Below, piece after piece: positions 26,618 through 35,774 of a DNA stretch of 64,000 nt. The stretch comes from Qipengyuania citrea. GTDB taxonomy: Bacteria; Pseudomonadota; Alphaproteobacteria; Sphingomonadales; Sphingomonadaceae. Made by a program: the position numbers and the translations under genes. Position 1 is the stretch's first letter. Each line of letters opens with the position of its first letter. The stretch covers positions 744,001-808,000 of the forward strand of contig NZ_WTYG01000001.1 of assembly GCF_009828015.1 (NCBI RefSeq), written 5' to 3'. Under the pieces are notes generated by a model. That model ran no database searches and was not told the DNA's origin. It saw only the letters and a list, made by a program, of their open reading frames with translations.

Positions 26618-27586
26618 TCAGAGCTCGTCGAGCGGCTCCCGCCCCAGCTGCTCGGCTTCCCCGGCGCCGAACAGGCTCACCGAACTGTAGCCGTCGGGGC
26701 CCAGCATGTCGTTGATCGTGGAGCCCGAATTGGGCTGTAACCGCTTGGGTGTGCGCCCGGTGAAGAAGCGGATTTCCTTGATCAGATGCGCCTGGTCGTA
26801 AAACGCTTCGCGGATTTCCGCTTCGATCTCGTCGGGCAATTGCGGCATCGACAGCAGGGTCGCCGCACGCACGGCGCGGTAGCGGCGCACCAGCCGGACC
26901 GGCGATTGCCCGAAGAATTGCGCGACGAGGCGCTGCGCCTGTCGCTTCGAGTAGGGCAGCTGGTCGTACAATACGTCGAGCTCGGGCTTGAACGAACTCG
27001 ACAGCCATTCGAGCGTGCGATCGATCACGGTCAGATGCTGGTCGGGCAGGCTCGACAGCCCTTGGCGGACGATGTCGCACATCGCGTCGAGCAATTCGCC
27101 ATCATCGATCTCACCCGCTCGCCAGCGCGGCGCCAGTGTCGTATGGCGTTCGGCCAGCGGGTCCTGCAGCACCGTTTCCGGCTGCAGGAAGGCGTCGTGG
27201 TAGTCATGAACCGAAAGCCCGGACAGCGCGGCCCAGCCCCGGAAGTTGAGCGATACGCCGAACACCACCCCGGGCCCGCTGACGCTGAAGTTGCGCGCCT
27301 GGCACAGCGGCGCGACAAAGAACGCGTCGCTGGTATCGGACACCACATCGTCGAACTGCATTCGCCCGACACCGCGCCCGAACACCACCATCTGGCCCGA
27401 ATAGGCCGGCAACACGTCGTCGAGCTGCCCATCGCTGGTGCGCCAGATATAGAGCGAGTTGAGATAGGGCGCGAGATCGGGTGGCGCCGCTACGAACTCG
27501 AACGAATGTGACGCCTCGCCGCTTGGTACAACCGCCAAACCCCTGCCCCCAAATCTCTTCCTCAACCAATTGTATAAATACGCCAA
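26618..27586 (-). CDS. AraC-family transcriptional regulator
   Basis: Up to 322 residues. An N-terminal sensing domain (about 25-170) of the DUF6597/AraC-ligand type carries LPAYSGQMVVFG, and a C-terminal AraC helix-turn-helix pair (about 200-290) carries RQAQRLVAQFFGQSP and the HLIKEIRFFTGRTPKRL second helix motif. The start is uncertain. The frame opens with TTG at 27586, whose GGGG box is only 1 base away. TATACAAT at 27570-27577 looks like a -10 element, and a TTG at 27538 after GGGGGCAGGGG is an alternative start. Targets are unknown. Confidence 0.85.
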   Translation of the reverse strand: MAYLYNWLRKRFGGRGLAVVPSGEASHSFEFVAAPPDLAPYLNSLYIWRTSDGQLDDVLPAYSGQMVVFGRGVGRMQFDDVVSDTSDAFFVAPLCQARNFSVSGPGVVFGVSLNFRGWAALSGLSVHDYHDAFLQPETVLQDPLAERHTTLAPRWRAGEIDDGELLDAMCDIVRQGLSSLPDQHLTVIDRTLEWLSSSFKPELDVLYDQLPYSKRQAQRLVAQFFGQSPVRLVRRYRAVRAATLLSMPQLPDEIEAEIREAFYDQAHLIKEIRFFTGRTPKRLQPNSGSTINDMLGPDGYSSVSLFGAGEAEQLGREPLDEL

Positions 27587-27636
27587 TCCCCTTTGCTCCG
27601 CAATCGCTTAGTAAACGGGCTGTTTGGGATGGGCGG

Positions 27637-27668
27637 AAAAAAAGGGGGCAGCCTCGCAAGGTGCCCCC
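27637..27668 (-). terminator. Strong intrinsic terminator on the minus strand
   Basis: On the minus strand the stem GGGGGCA/TGCCCCC (plus-strand 27644-27650 with 27662-27668), with inner CC/GG pairs and a 6-base loop, is followed at once by seven T. In the plus direction only three T follow, so it is mainly a minus-strand terminator. It stands about 50 bases before the AraC gene. Confidence 0.8.
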
Positions 27669-27744
27669 CTTTGAAGTCGAGAACTCGTTGCAGGAATGCT
27701 CCGAGCCCTTCGGGTCGCAAAACCCTCTTACGCCGGTCTTGCGG
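27637..27744 (-). ncRNA. Candidate small RNA or leader upstream of the AraC gene
   Basis: The gap between the AraC gene and pyrD carries a minus-strand terminator (27637-27668) with no minus-strand gene upstream of it. A -10-like TACAAT (27756-27751) predicts a start near 27744 and an RNA of about 108 bases; no good -35 is visible. Inside, GGGT/ACCC (27725-27722 with 27715-27712) forms a small hairpin, and CGCAAG (27743-27738) can pair with the terminator loop CTTGCG (27660-27655). It may be an independent sRNA or an attenuator. No known RNA family is recognised. Confidence 0.35.
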
Positions 27745-27873
27745 TAATTCATTGTATGCAAGCGACAACGCGGGCCCTGGCGGGTTATTCGGCGGCGTTT
27801 TTTGACGCTGCATGGCGTGCCCTAGCCGCGCGGGCGCTCGACAGGCTTCGCGGAACGCGGCAATGCGCGGTGC

Positions 27874-28902
27874 ATGCTGTTCGACCTTGCCCGCCCTGTC
27901 CTGTTCGCGCTCGATCCCGAGCGCGCGCATCGCCTGACTGTGAAAGCGCTCGCCGTTTCGCCCCGCACGGCGCCGCCCCCGGTCGGCCCGCTGGCGATCG
28001 ATGTCGCGGGGCTCGCCTTCCCCAACCCGGTCGGCATGGCAGCGGGATTCGACAAGGACGCCGAAGTCCCCGACCAGTTGCTCGGGCTGGGCTTCGGTTT
28101 CACCGAAGTCGGTTCGATCACCCCGCTGCCGCAGGCGGGCAATCCCAAGCCGCGGCTGTTCCGGCTGGTCGAGGACCGTGCGGTGATCAATCGGATGGGG
28201 TTCAACAATGGCGGGGCCGAGGCCGCGCTCGCCCGGCTTCAACGCCGCGCCCGTCGGCCAGGCATTGTCGGAATCAATGTCGGGGCGAACAAGGACAGCG
28301 CGGACCGCGCGGCCGACTACGCGACGATGACCCGCATCATGGCGCCGCTGGCCTCGTATCTCGCGGTCAATATTTCCAGCCCCAACACCCCGGGCTTGCG
28401 CGCTTTGCAGGACGAGGGGGCGCTGATCGGGTTGCTCGATGCAGTGTTCGAGGCCCGCGGAGACCGGGGCCCGCCCGTATTCCTCAAGGTCGCGCCCGAT
28501 CTCGAACCTGCGGATGTCGACGCGATTGCACGTATCGCGATCGACCGGGGGCTTGGCGCCCTCATCGTGTCCAATACCACCATCTCGCGTCCGGCGCTGG
28601 CCTCGGCGCATGCGGGAGAAACCGGCGGGCTTTCGGGTGCTCCGCTCCGCGATCTCGCACAGCTGCGCCTGCGCGACTTCCGCAAGGCAACCGGCGGCGA
28701 GCTTCCGCTGGTGGGCGTGGGCGGCATCGCCACCGCAGCGGACGCCTGGGCCCGCATCCGCGCGGGCGCCAGCCTGGTGCAGCTCTACAGCGCGATGGTT
28801 TATGGGGGCCCCGGCGTGCCCCGGCAAATCGTCCGGGGCCTCGAGCGGTTGATGCGCCGCGACGGTTTCGCTTCGATTGCCGAAGCGGTCGGAAGCGAAT
28901 AG
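27874..28902 (+). CDS. pyrD: Dihydroorotate dehydrogenase (quinone), class 2
   Basis: A 342-residue membrane-associated flavoenzyme oxidising dihydroorotate to orotate with quinone, in pyrimidine synthesis. The N-terminal amphipathic helix typical of class 2 (LFDLARPVLFALDPERAH) is present, then GLAFPNPVGMAAGFDKD, NRMGFNN, NISSPNTPGLR with the catalytic Ser, SNTT and VGVGGI. The length is normal. A TTGACG at 27802 in the leader may be part of its promoter. Confidence 0.96.
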   Translation: MLFDLARPVLFALDPERAHRLTVKALAVSPRTAPPPVGPLAIDVAGLAFPNPVGMAAGFDKDAEVPDQLLGLGFGFTEVGSITPLPQAGNPKPRLFRLVEDRAVINRMGFNNGGAEAALARLQRRARRPGIVGINVGANKDSADRAADYATMTRIMAPLASYLAVNISSPNTPGLRALQDEGALIGLLDAVFEARGDRGPPVFLKVAPDLEPADVDAIARIAIDRGLGALIVSNTTISRPALASAHAGETGGLSGAPLRDLAQLRLRDFRKATGGELPLVGVGGIATAADAWARIRAGASLVQLYSAMVYGGPGVPRQIVRGLERLMRRDGFASIAEAVGSE

Positions 28903-28912
28903 CGTCGCATCC

Positions 28913-30628
28913 ATGAAGAGACTGATTTCCATTCCGCTTCTGGCCGCTGCCCTGGCTGGCTGCTCGATCAATCCATCGCCGGAATCCGCACCTCCTTTAT
29001 CGCCGACCGCTTTTGCAGGTGCAGTCAGCGCGGCCGACCCACGAGCGCAGGCCGCGGGCGAAGCTATGCTGGCACGGGGAGGCAGCGCCACCGACGCCGC
29101 CATCGCCGTCATGCTGGCGCTGACGGTGGTCGAACCGCAGAGCTCGGGCATCGGCGGCGGCGGATTCATGGTCCGCGGCATGCCGGACGGCACAGTCGCA
29201 ACCTTCGATGGCCGCGAAACCGCCCCTGCCGGAGCCACGCCGGAATGGTTTCTCGACGAAAACGGCGAAGTCCCGCCGCGCAGCGAATCGGTCCGCAGCG
29301 GGCTGTCGGTCGGGGTGCCGGGGAACATCGCGCTCGCCGCCAAGGCGCACGCCGCGCATGGCAAGCTCGCCTGGGCTGACCTTTTCGAGCCGGCCATCCG
29401 CCTTGCGCGCAGCGGGTTCGAGATCAATCCGCGGCTCAATGGCATGCTCGAGAGTGCCCGGAACCGATCGGCACATTCCGCGGCCGCGCGATCGCTGTAC
29501 TTCGACGATCAGGGCGATCCCCAGCCGGTCGGCACGCTGGTCGTAAACGAGCCGCTCGCGCAGACGCTCGAGATGATAGCGGGCGGTGGGCCGGAAGCCT
29601 TCTATTCGGGCGAACTGGCGGAACGGATCGCCGAGACGGTCAGCGCGGATACGCCGCGCACGGGCGCGATGACCTATGCCGACATCACGGGTTACGAAGC
29701 CAAGACCCGCGATGCTGTCTGCGCACCCTATCGGGCCTATCGCGTCTGCACCATGGGCCCGCCGACGTCGGGCGGTGTCGCGGTTTTGCAGATGCTTGGG
29801 CAGCTCGAGCGGTTTCCTATCGCCGAGATGGGAGTGCGCAATCCGCTGACCTGGCATCTGTTCGTTGAATCGCAGCGGCTGGCCTACGCCGACCGCGAGT
29901 TGTACCTGGCCGATAGCGATTACGTGCCTGTCCCGGTCGCCGGACTTGTCGATCGGGATTATCTCGCATCGCGCAGCGGATTGATCGCCCCCGACCGCAG
30001 ACTGACCGAAGTCACTGCCGGAACCCCTCCCGGCGCGGACACTGCGCTGGCCGATGGCGACGAACCCGAAGAACACGGCACCTCGCATTTCGCCGTCGTC
30101 GACGCTGACCAGATCATGATCAGCTACACCTCGACGATCGAGGGGGCGTTCGGTTCGGGCCTGATGACGGGCGGGTTTTTCCTCAACAACGAGCTGACCG
30201 ACTTCAGCCGGTCGCCCACGGTCGATGGGCAGCCGGTCGCCAACCGGGTCGAAGCGGGTAAGCGTCCGCGCAGTTCGATGGCCCCTACGGTCGTCTACGA
30301 TCCTGAAGGCAAGCCCTTCCTCGCGGTCGGTGCTGCAGGGGGAAGTACCATCCCGGTGCAGACCGCGCGCAGCATCATCGGGGCAATCGATTTCGGCCTT
30401 TCGGCCGAAGAGATTCTCGCCCTGCCCTTCGTCATGGCGTTCGGCGACCGGCTGCTGCTTGAACGGGGCACCTGGCTCGAAGAGCAGGCCGATGCCTTCC
30501 GTAGCCTCGGGCACGAACAGGTTCTGGTGCGCGAAGCCCCCGTGAAAGGCGGCGCCGTGCTGCGGACTGCGACTGGGTGGGAAAGCGCCCGCGACCCGCG
30601 GCTCGAAGGGCAGATCGAAATCCCCTAG
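28913..30628 (+). CDS. ggt: Gamma-glutamyltransferase lipoprotein
   Basis: A 571-residue periplasmic autoprocessing enzyme that cleaves glutathione and related gamma-glutamyl amides. ATG at 28913 gives a lipoprotein signal with lipobox LAGC (Cys about residue 17), so it is membrane-tethered, unlike the soluble E. coli enzyme. The conserved GGSATDAAIA and SGIGGGGFM lie in the large subunit. The processing threonine that becomes the nucleophile is in EHGTSHFAVVD. The start lies 10 bp after pyrD. Confidence 0.93.
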   Translation: MKRLISIPLLAAALAGCSINPSPESAPPLSPTAFAGAVSAADPRAQAAGEAMLARGGSATDAAIAVMLALTVVEPQSSGIGGGGFMVRGMPDGTVATFDGRETAPAGATPEWFLDENGEVPPRSESVRSGLSVGVPGNIALAAKAHAAHGKLAWADLFEPAIRLARSGFEINPRLNGMLESARNRSAHSAAARSLYFDDQGDPQPVGTLVVNEPLAQTLEMIAGGGPEAFYSGELAERIAETVSADTPRTGAMTYADITGYEAKTRDAVCAPYRAYRVCTMGPPTSGGVAVLQMLGQLERFPIAEMGVRNPLTWHLFVESQRLAYADRELYLADSDYVPVPVAGLVDRDYLASRSGLIAPDRRLTEVTAGTPPGADTALADGDEPEEHGTSHFAVVDADQIMISYTSTIEGAFGSGLMTGGFFLNNELTDFSRSPTVDGQPVANRVEAGKRPRSSMAPTVVYDPEGKPFLAVGAAGGSTIPVQTARSIIGAIDFGLSAEEILALPFVMAFGDRLLLERGTWLEEQADAFRSLGHEQVLVREAPVKGGAVLRTATGWESARDPRLEGQIEIP

Positions 30629-30684
30629 CACGGCTCGCTTGCCGTGGACCGGCGGGCGTCCTAAGCCGTGCCCCGAACTGCGTC

Positions 30685-32517
30685 ATGAAGAACACAGCCG
30701 TTGAGGAGCCTGCCGTGCTGTCGGAAATAGATTCCGCGAACAATCTCGTCGAACTTTTCCTCAAACGTGCGGATGAAAAGGGCGACCAGCCGTTCCTCGG
30801 CGCAAAGCGCGAGGGCGGGTGGCAGGCCATCAGCTGGCGCGAAACGGCCGAAAAGGTTTGCCTGCTCGCCGAAAATCTGCGCGGCCTCGGGCTGAAGGAT
30901 GGCGACCGCGTATGCCTGGTGTCGGAAAACCGGCCCGAATGGTGCATTGCCGACCTGGCGATCATGGCCGCGGGCTGCGTTACCGTGCCGGCCTACATCA
31001 CCAATACCGAGCGCGATCACGTGCATATCCTCGACAATTCGGGGGCGCGTGCGGTGATCGTTTCGACCGAGAAACTGCTGCGCCCGCTGCATGGCGCGCT
31101 GCAGGCGTCGGGGGTGGCCGAACATGTTATCGGGATCGACGATCTCCATCGCCAGCAATCGGGCAGTTTCGGCTATTACAACTGGGCGACCATGCTCGAA
31201 GGCGATCCGGCGGCTGCGCGTGCAGAGGTCGAGAACCGCATCGCGGCAATCGGGCGCGGCGATACAGCCTGCATCATCTACACCAGCGGCACCGGCGGCG
31301 CCCCGCGCGGCGTGCGCCAGCACCACGGCGCGATCCTGTGCAACGTGGCGGGTGCCGGCGAAATCCTGATCGATGATTTCGGCATCGACCGCGACGAACG
31401 GTTCCTGTCCTTCCTCCCGCTCAGCCATGCCTATGAACACAGCGGCGGGCAGTTCCTGCCGATTGGTGTGGGCGCGCAGATCTATTACGCCGAAGGGCTC
31501 GAGAAGCTCGCCAGCAATATCGAGGAAACCCGCCCCACGATCATGGTTGTCGTGCCGCGCCTGTTCGAGGTCTTGCGGACCCGGATCATGAAACAGATCC
31601 AGAAGCAGGGTGGCGTCGCCGAAAAGCTGATGAACACCGCGCTCGAAGTTGCCGAGCGCCGCGTGGCGGACGATCCCAAGTTCGGAGACGGGCTCAAGGA
31701 CATGGCGGTCGGCCGCTTGCTGAGGCCTAAGATCCGCCAGCGCTTCGGCGGAAGGATCAAGGCCATGGTGTCGGGCGGCGCTCCGCTCAACCCCGAAGTC
31801 GGCGTCTTCTTCGAAGCAATGGGTCTGACCGTGCTGCAGGGGTACGGGCAGACCGAAGCCGGCCCCGTCATCAGTTGCAACCGCCCCGCGGCGGGCATTG
31901 CGATGGACACGGTTGGGCCGGCCATGCGCGGTGTGGAAACGCGCATCGCCGACGATGGTGAAATCCTCGTCCGCGGCGAGCTGGTAATGCACGGCTATTG
32001 GCAGAACGACGCCGAGACCGAGCGCACCATCAAGGATGGCTGGCTGCACACCGGCGACATCGGTCATATCGACGACAGGGGCCGGATCGTGATTACCGAT
32101 CGCAAGAAGGACATGATCGTCAACGACAAGGGCGACAATATCGCCCCACAGAAGGTCGAAGGCATGCTGACGCTGCAGCCCGAGATCGGGCAAGCGATGG
32201 TGGTCGGCGACAAGAAGCCCTATGTCGTCGGGCTCATCGTTCCCGATGCTGAATGGACGCTCGAATGGTGCCGTGCGCAGGGCAAGCAGTTCGACTGCAA
32301 GCAGCTGCAGGAACTGCCCGAATACCGCAATGCGGTGCGCGCTGCGGTCGACCGGGTGAACAAGGACCTGTCAGTCGTTGAGAAGGTGCGGCAGTTCTCC
32401 TTCGCCGATGAACCGTTCACGATCGAGAACGAGGAGATGACTCCCTCGATGAAAATCCGCCGGCACAAGATCAGGGACCGTTACGGCGAACGGCTGGAAA
32501 AACATTACCGCAGCTAG
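30685..32517 (+). CDS. Long-chain acyl-CoA synthetase (AMP-forming)
   Basis: A 610-residue ANL-superfamily ligase activating fatty acids as acyl-AMP then acyl-CoA. The P-loop is IIYTSGTGGAPRGV, in which G and R replace the usual T and K. GYGQTEAGP is the adenine motif, and the hinge TGDIG...DRKKDMIVNDKG is normal. The C-terminal domain ends with PSMKIRR. The ATG at 30685 is chosen; the frame is open further upstream into ggt. Its stop codon shares the CTAG tetramer with the stop of the convergent gene. Confidence 0.9.
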   Translation: MKNTAVEEPAVLSEIDSANNLVELFLKRADEKGDQPFLGAKREGGWQAISWRETAEKVCLLAENLRGLGLKDGDRVCLVSENRPEWCIADLAIMAAGCVTVPAYITNTERDHVHILDNSGARAVIVSTEKLLRPLHGALQASGVAEHVIGIDDLHRQQSGSFGYYNWATMLEGDPAAARAEVENRIAAIGRGDTACIIYTSGTGGAPRGVRQHHGAILCNVAGAGEILIDDFGIDRDERFLSFLPLSHAYEHSGGQFLPIGVGAQIYYAEGLEKLASNIEETRPTIMVVVPRLFEVLRTRIMKQIQKQGGVAEKLMNTALEVAERRVADDPKFGDGLKDMAVGRLLRPKIRQRFGGRIKAMVSGGAPLNPEVGVFFEAMGLTVLQGYGQTEAGPVISCNRPAAGIAMDTVGPAMRGVETRIADDGEILVRGELVMHGYWQNDAETERTIKDGWLHTGDIGHIDDRGRIVITDRKKDMIVNDKGDNIAPQKVEGMLTLQPEIGQAMVVGDKKPYVVGLIVPDAEWTLEWCRAQGKQFDCKQLQELPEYRNAVRAAVDRVNKDLSVVEKVRQFSFADEPFTIENEEMTPSMKIRRHKIRDRYGERLEKHYRS

Positions 32518-33041
32518 GCGGCGGCTTCCTCGATATATTCGGGATAGAAACTGGGCGCGCGGTCGCTCCATCGCGGCGCAGTAGCGGCGGCCTCGCTGAG
32601 CGATTGGAGCAGCATCTTTCGCCGTTCGGGCCGGATCTGCGGCAGCGCCGCTGCTGCACAGAACGCGCTGGGTAGCCAAGGCCGCGCAGCCGCGGACACC
32701 AGCCGCTCGTAAAGAAAGCGGAAGGCGGAAAAACAGTCGATCCGCTCCTGCGCAAGATCGAACGCGGCGACCCGGGTGAGCTTGCCCAGGAACCCTTCGA
32801 TGCTGTCGAACCCCGATTCGACGGGCAGCGACTGACGCAGCGCGGCGAGTTCGCGATAGGCGACATACTGGCTGCGTATCGCGGCGTTTTCGCCCGGGTC
32901 GCGGCCCCACACGCGAAAGGCGTCGCAGCGGCCGAGGCCGATATCGAGGCTGCGGCGGATGTAGCGCTGTTCGGCAGCGGTGAAGCCGGCGAACTCGCGC
33001 AGTTCGGCGATCGTCGGCGATGCAGTTTGCGTAGTGGCCAT
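32514..33041 (-). CDS. Conserved-looking hypothetical protein
   Basis: A 175-residue soluble protein. The ATG at 33041 has GGGGAG 7 bases before it. The sequence is mostly helical, with a HTH-like segment near the N-terminus (TIAELREFAGFTAAEQRYIR) and several aromatic and Cys residues in the C-terminal half. There is no signal peptide. I do not recognise the family. It is convergent with the acyl-CoA ligase gene and the coding regions touch. Confidence 0.7.
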   Translation of the reverse strand: MATTQTASPTIAELREFAGFTAAEQRYIRRSLDIGLGRCDAFRVWGRDPGENAAIRSQYVAYRELAALRQSLPVESGFDSIEGFLGKLTRVAAFDLAQERIDCFSAFRFLYERLVSAAARPWLPSAFCAAAALPQIRPERRKMLLQSLSEAAATAPRWSDRAPSFYPEYIEEAAA

Positions 33042-33113
33042 CACGGCACTCCCCTGTTGCCCAGCGAGTGTGTCCAAAGATGGTTAAGAAGCCGTAAGCG
33101 CGCAGTCCGTGCG

Positions 33114-34085
33114 TCAGATAAGGCCTGCCAGCGGGCTCGAGGGATCCGCATATTTGCGGGTCGCCATGCGCCCGGCAAGATAGGCATCGCGGCCAGCGGC
33201 AACCGCCAGTTTCATTGCCCGCGCCATGCGGATCGGATCCTTGGCCTCGGCAATGGCGGTGTTCATCAGCACCCCGTCGCAGCCCAATTCCATAGCCACG
33301 GCCGCGTCCGATGCCGTGCCCACGCCGGCATCGACCAGCACCGGAACGTTGGCGCCTTCCTTGATCAGGCGGATCGTTACCCGGTTCTGGATGCCCAGCC
33401 CCGACCCGATCGGAGCGCCCAGAGGCATCACTGCCACCGCACCTGCATCCTCGAGCTGCTTGGCCGCGATCGGGTCGTCGGCGCAATAGACCATCGGCAG
33501 GAAGCCCTCCTTGGCGAGCGTTTCGGTCGCCACCAGCGTTTCGCGCATGTCGGGATACAGGGTGCGCGCTTCGCCGAGCACTTCCAGCTTGACCAGATCC
33601 CAGCCGCCGGCTTCGCGCGCCAACCGCAGGGTGCGGACCGCTTCCTCGCCGGTGAAGCAGCCGGCGGTGTTGGGCAGATAGGTCACTTTCTTCGGATCGA
33701 TGTAATCGGTCAGCATCGGGGCCTTGGGATCGCTGACATTGACCCGGCGGACCGCCACGGTGACGATTTCGGCCCCCGATGCCTCGAGCGCCGCGGCGTT
33801 CTGTTCAAAATCCGCGTATTTGCCCGTTCCGACGATCAGCCGGCTCGAGAAACGCCGCCCGGCGACGCTCCAGCTGTCGTCGTCCTGTCCGCCGCCGACG
33901 AAATGGACGATTTCCAGCGTGTCACCATCGGCGATCCCGATGGCGGCAAGTTCGCTGCGCGGCGCGATCGTGCCATTGCGCTCGACTGCGATCTTGGCGG
34001 GATCGAGGTCGAGTTCGCGAACCAGTTCGGCGATGGTGGAAGCGGCGGTACGGCGGGTATCGCCATTGACGGTCAGGGAGATCAT
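33114..34085 (-). CDS. thiG: ThiS-ThiG fusion (sulfur carrier / thiazole synthase)
   Basis: A 323-residue fusion. Residues 1-67 are a ThiS domain with ubiquitin-like fold ending in GGG, and residues 75-323 are ThiG, which makes the thiamine thiazole phosphate from DXP, dehydroglycine and ThiS thiocarboxylate. ThiG motifs are clear: GTGKY, the Schiff-base lysine in VKLEVLG, and PIGSGLGI. The ATG at 34085 starts at MISLTVNG. Because the ThiS tail is internal, its glycines cannot be adenylated in the usual way unless the protein is cleaved. Confidence 0.92.
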   Translation of the reverse strand: MISLTVNGDTRRTAASTIAELVRELDLDPAKIAVERNGTIAPRSELAAIGIADGDTLEIVHFVGGGQDDDSWSVAGRRFSSRLIVGTGKYADFEQNAAALEASGAEIVTVAVRRVNVSDPKAPMLTDYIDPKKVTYLPNTAGCFTGEEAVRTLRLAREAGGWDLVKLEVLGEARTLYPDMRETLVATETLAKEGFLPMVYCADDPIAAKQLEDAGAVAVMPLGAPIGSGLGIQNRVTIRLIKEGANVPVLVDAGVGTASDAAVAMELGCDGVLMNTAIAEAKDPIRMARAMKLAVAAGRDAYLAGRMATRKYADPSSPLAGLI

Positions 34086-34095
34086 GCGCCCCGAC

Positions 34096-34500
34096 TTAGT
34101 CGCCGCAGCGCTCCTTGCAAGCGGGGGAATGGACATGGCGCAAGTTGAGCACATGGCCGAGCGATACCAGCGCCACGCCGATAATCGTCAGCACGGCTTC
34201 CTTGTAGCCATGCGGTACGGCCAGCGCGCCGCCCATGAAGGTCAGCCCGGTCATGGCAATGACGAACGGCATCGCCATGCGGTGCCGCAACGCGCCCCAG
34301 CCGATCGCCACCGCGGCGATCACGGTCGCGAGCAGCAGGCCGACGCGGTGGAATTCGGGCGCGAGCAGGAATTCGCCGCCAAGCCCGAGGCCCGATACCA
34401 GCAGGATCGAAAGCACACAGTGGATCGCGCAGGCACCCGACAGGAAGATACCCGCACGGTCGAGCCTGCGACGAATCGGCAAGGTGGCACGCTGGAACAT
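34096..34500 (-). CDS. MerC-domain membrane protein
   Basis: A 134-residue integral membrane protein of the MerC family, associated with mercury or other thiophilic metal uptake. About four hydrophobic segments; the metal-site motif CAIHC (Cys24, Cys28) lies at the start of the first helix, and a C-terminal HSPACKERC tail offers more ligands. No merR, merA or merT is nearby, so a mercury resistance operon is not supported; zinc or another metal is possible. Starts 11 bp upstream of thiSG on the same strand. Confidence 0.82.
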   Translation of the reverse strand: MFQRATLPIRRRLDRAGIFLSGACAIHCVLSILLVSGLGLGGEFLLAPEFHRVGLLLATVIAAVAIGWGALRHRMAMPFVIAMTGLTFMGGALAVPHGYKEAVLTIIGVALVSLGHVLNLRHVHSPACKERCGD

Positions 34501-34520
34501 GTTGTGGCAGCTATGTGATG

Positions 34521-34536
34521 TTGTATCTTATTACAA
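34521..34536 (-). promoter_or_regulatory. Candidate operator upstream of merC
   Basis: A 16-bp palindrome TTGTA-N6-TACAA (34521-34525 with 34532-34536) centred about 29 bases before the merC start, in an AT-rich patch of an otherwise GC-rich gap. Size and AT-richness are like Fur/Zur-family sites, but no match to a known consensus can be claimed. Confidence 0.4.
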
Positions 34537-34638
34537 GCGAAACCGCGCAAGCACGGCGCTTGCGTACTTGCAGCGAGCTGTGTGGCGCTTGCCCGTTTTG
34601 CACTTGCGCCCCGGAGTGTCGCAAATCACAGACGCCAT

Positions 34639-35667
34639 ATGTCGAATTCTAGCAAACCCACGCGTCCTGCCGCGCTTGCCAACTGGCTGATGATCGTCGC
34701 TTTCCTCGTCGTCCTGATGGTGGCGGTGGGGGGGATAACCCGTCTGACCGAAAGCGGGCTGTCGATCACGCAATGGAAACCGATAACGGGCGCCATCCCG
34801 CCGCTCTCCGAGGCGGCCTGGCAGGCCGAGTTCGCGCTCTATCAGACCACCGGCGAATATCAGACGGTCACCGGGCCAGCCGGGATGGACCTTGCGGCAT
34901 TCAAGTTCATCTTCTTCTGGGAATGGTTCCATCGGCTGCTCGGCCGGCTGATTGGCCTGGCATTCGCGGTCCCGCTCGCGTGGTTCTGGATCCGCGGCGC
35001 CATTCCGCAGGGTTACAAGGGCCGGCTGGTCGCGCTGCTGGCCCTCGGCGGGCTGCAGGGCGTTTTCGGCTGGTTCATGGTTCGCAGCGGCCTGGCGGGG
35101 ACGATGACCGATGTAAGCCACTTCTGGCTTTCGATCCACTTGCTTACCGCGCTGTTCACCCTTGGCGGACTGATCTGGACGGCGCTGGACCTGCGGCAGC
35201 TGGCGACCGGCGCTTCGCGGCCCGCACGCTGGACCGGTATCGCCAGCTGGGTGGGCGCGATCCTGTTCGTCCAGCTGCTGCTGGGGGCCTGGGTTGCCGG
35301 ACTCAACGCCGGTCTGGCATCCGATACCTGGCCGCTTATGCAAGGACAGCTTGTCCCGGAATACGACCGGTCGCGCGGCCTTGCCTGGGCCGTGACGCAC
35401 GACCCGTTCCTGCTTCACTTCCTCCATCGGTGGTGGGCCTGGATTGCAGTCATTGCGCTGGTGGTGATGGCGCGGCGCGTCAAACCGCTCGTGCGGCAGG
35501 CTTCGGTTGCAATCCATACCGCCTTCGGCATCCAGATCTTGCTCGGCGTTGCCACCGTATGGACTGGCGTAGCGCTATGGGTTGCTGTGGCGCACCAGGT
35601 CGTGGGTGCGCTTTTGGTCGCCAGCTTTGCCTGGGGCGCGCATATTCTGGGTCGGCGCACCGCATAG
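34639..35667 (+). CDS. ctaA: Heme A synthase (COX15/CtaA, type 2)
   Basis: A 342-residue membrane enzyme that oxidises the C8 methyl of heme O to the formyl of heme A for aa3 oxidases. Eight hydrophobic helices are visible. Heme-ligand His are in WEWFHRLLGR, SIHLL, FLHRWW and VAHQ, the pattern of the alphaproteobacterial/mitochondrial COX15 group. The N-terminal GGITRLTESGLSITQWKP is highly conserved in the family. The ATG at 34639 is chosen by homology. The partner ctaB is not in the window. Confidence 0.95.
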   Translation: MSNSSKPTRPAALANWLMIVAFLVVLMVAVGGITRLTESGLSITQWKPITGAIPPLSEAAWQAEFALYQTTGEYQTVTGPAGMDLAAFKFIFFWEWFHRLLGRLIGLAFAVPLAWFWIRGAIPQGYKGRLVALLALGGLQGVFGWFMVRSGLAGTMTDVSHFWLSIHLLTALFTLGGLIWTALDLRQLATGASRPARWTGIASWVGAILFVQLLLGAWVAGLNAGLASDTWPLMQGQLVPEYDRSRGLAWAVTHDPFLLHFLHRWWAWIAVIALVVMARRVKPLVRQASVAIHTAFGIQILLGVATVWTGVALWVAVAHQVVGALLVASFAWGAHILGRRTA

Positions 35668-35675
35668 TCGCAGCG

Positions 35676-35774
35676 CGAGCGCACAGCGCTTGCGCTCGTG
35701 AGATCCATTCGCAATAACAAGGAAATCACGCGCCGCTGCGGGGGCTACGGCGCGTGACCCCGGGCATGCCCGGG
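35676..35774. repeat. Three strong hairpins between ctaA and the Tat-signal gene
   Basis: Three perfect inverted repeats in 99 bp: CGAGCGCA/TGCGCTCG (35676-35683 with 35691-35698), TCACGCGCCG/CGGCGCGTGA (35726-35735 with 35748-35757), and the unlooped palindrome CCCGGGCATGCCCGGG (35759-35774). None has a T-run behind it. The last lies just before the ribosome-binding site of the next gene. Confidence 0.6.

Noticed and set aside
27204-27761. A 185-codon minus-strand frame starting in the gap before the AraC gene
   Set aside because: It runs through the terminator and then out of frame across the AraC gene; the protein looks like shadow sequence.
34096-34500. A mercury-resistance island
   Set aside because: Only the MerC-like gene is present; merR, merT, merP and merA are absent and the flanks are housekeeping genes.
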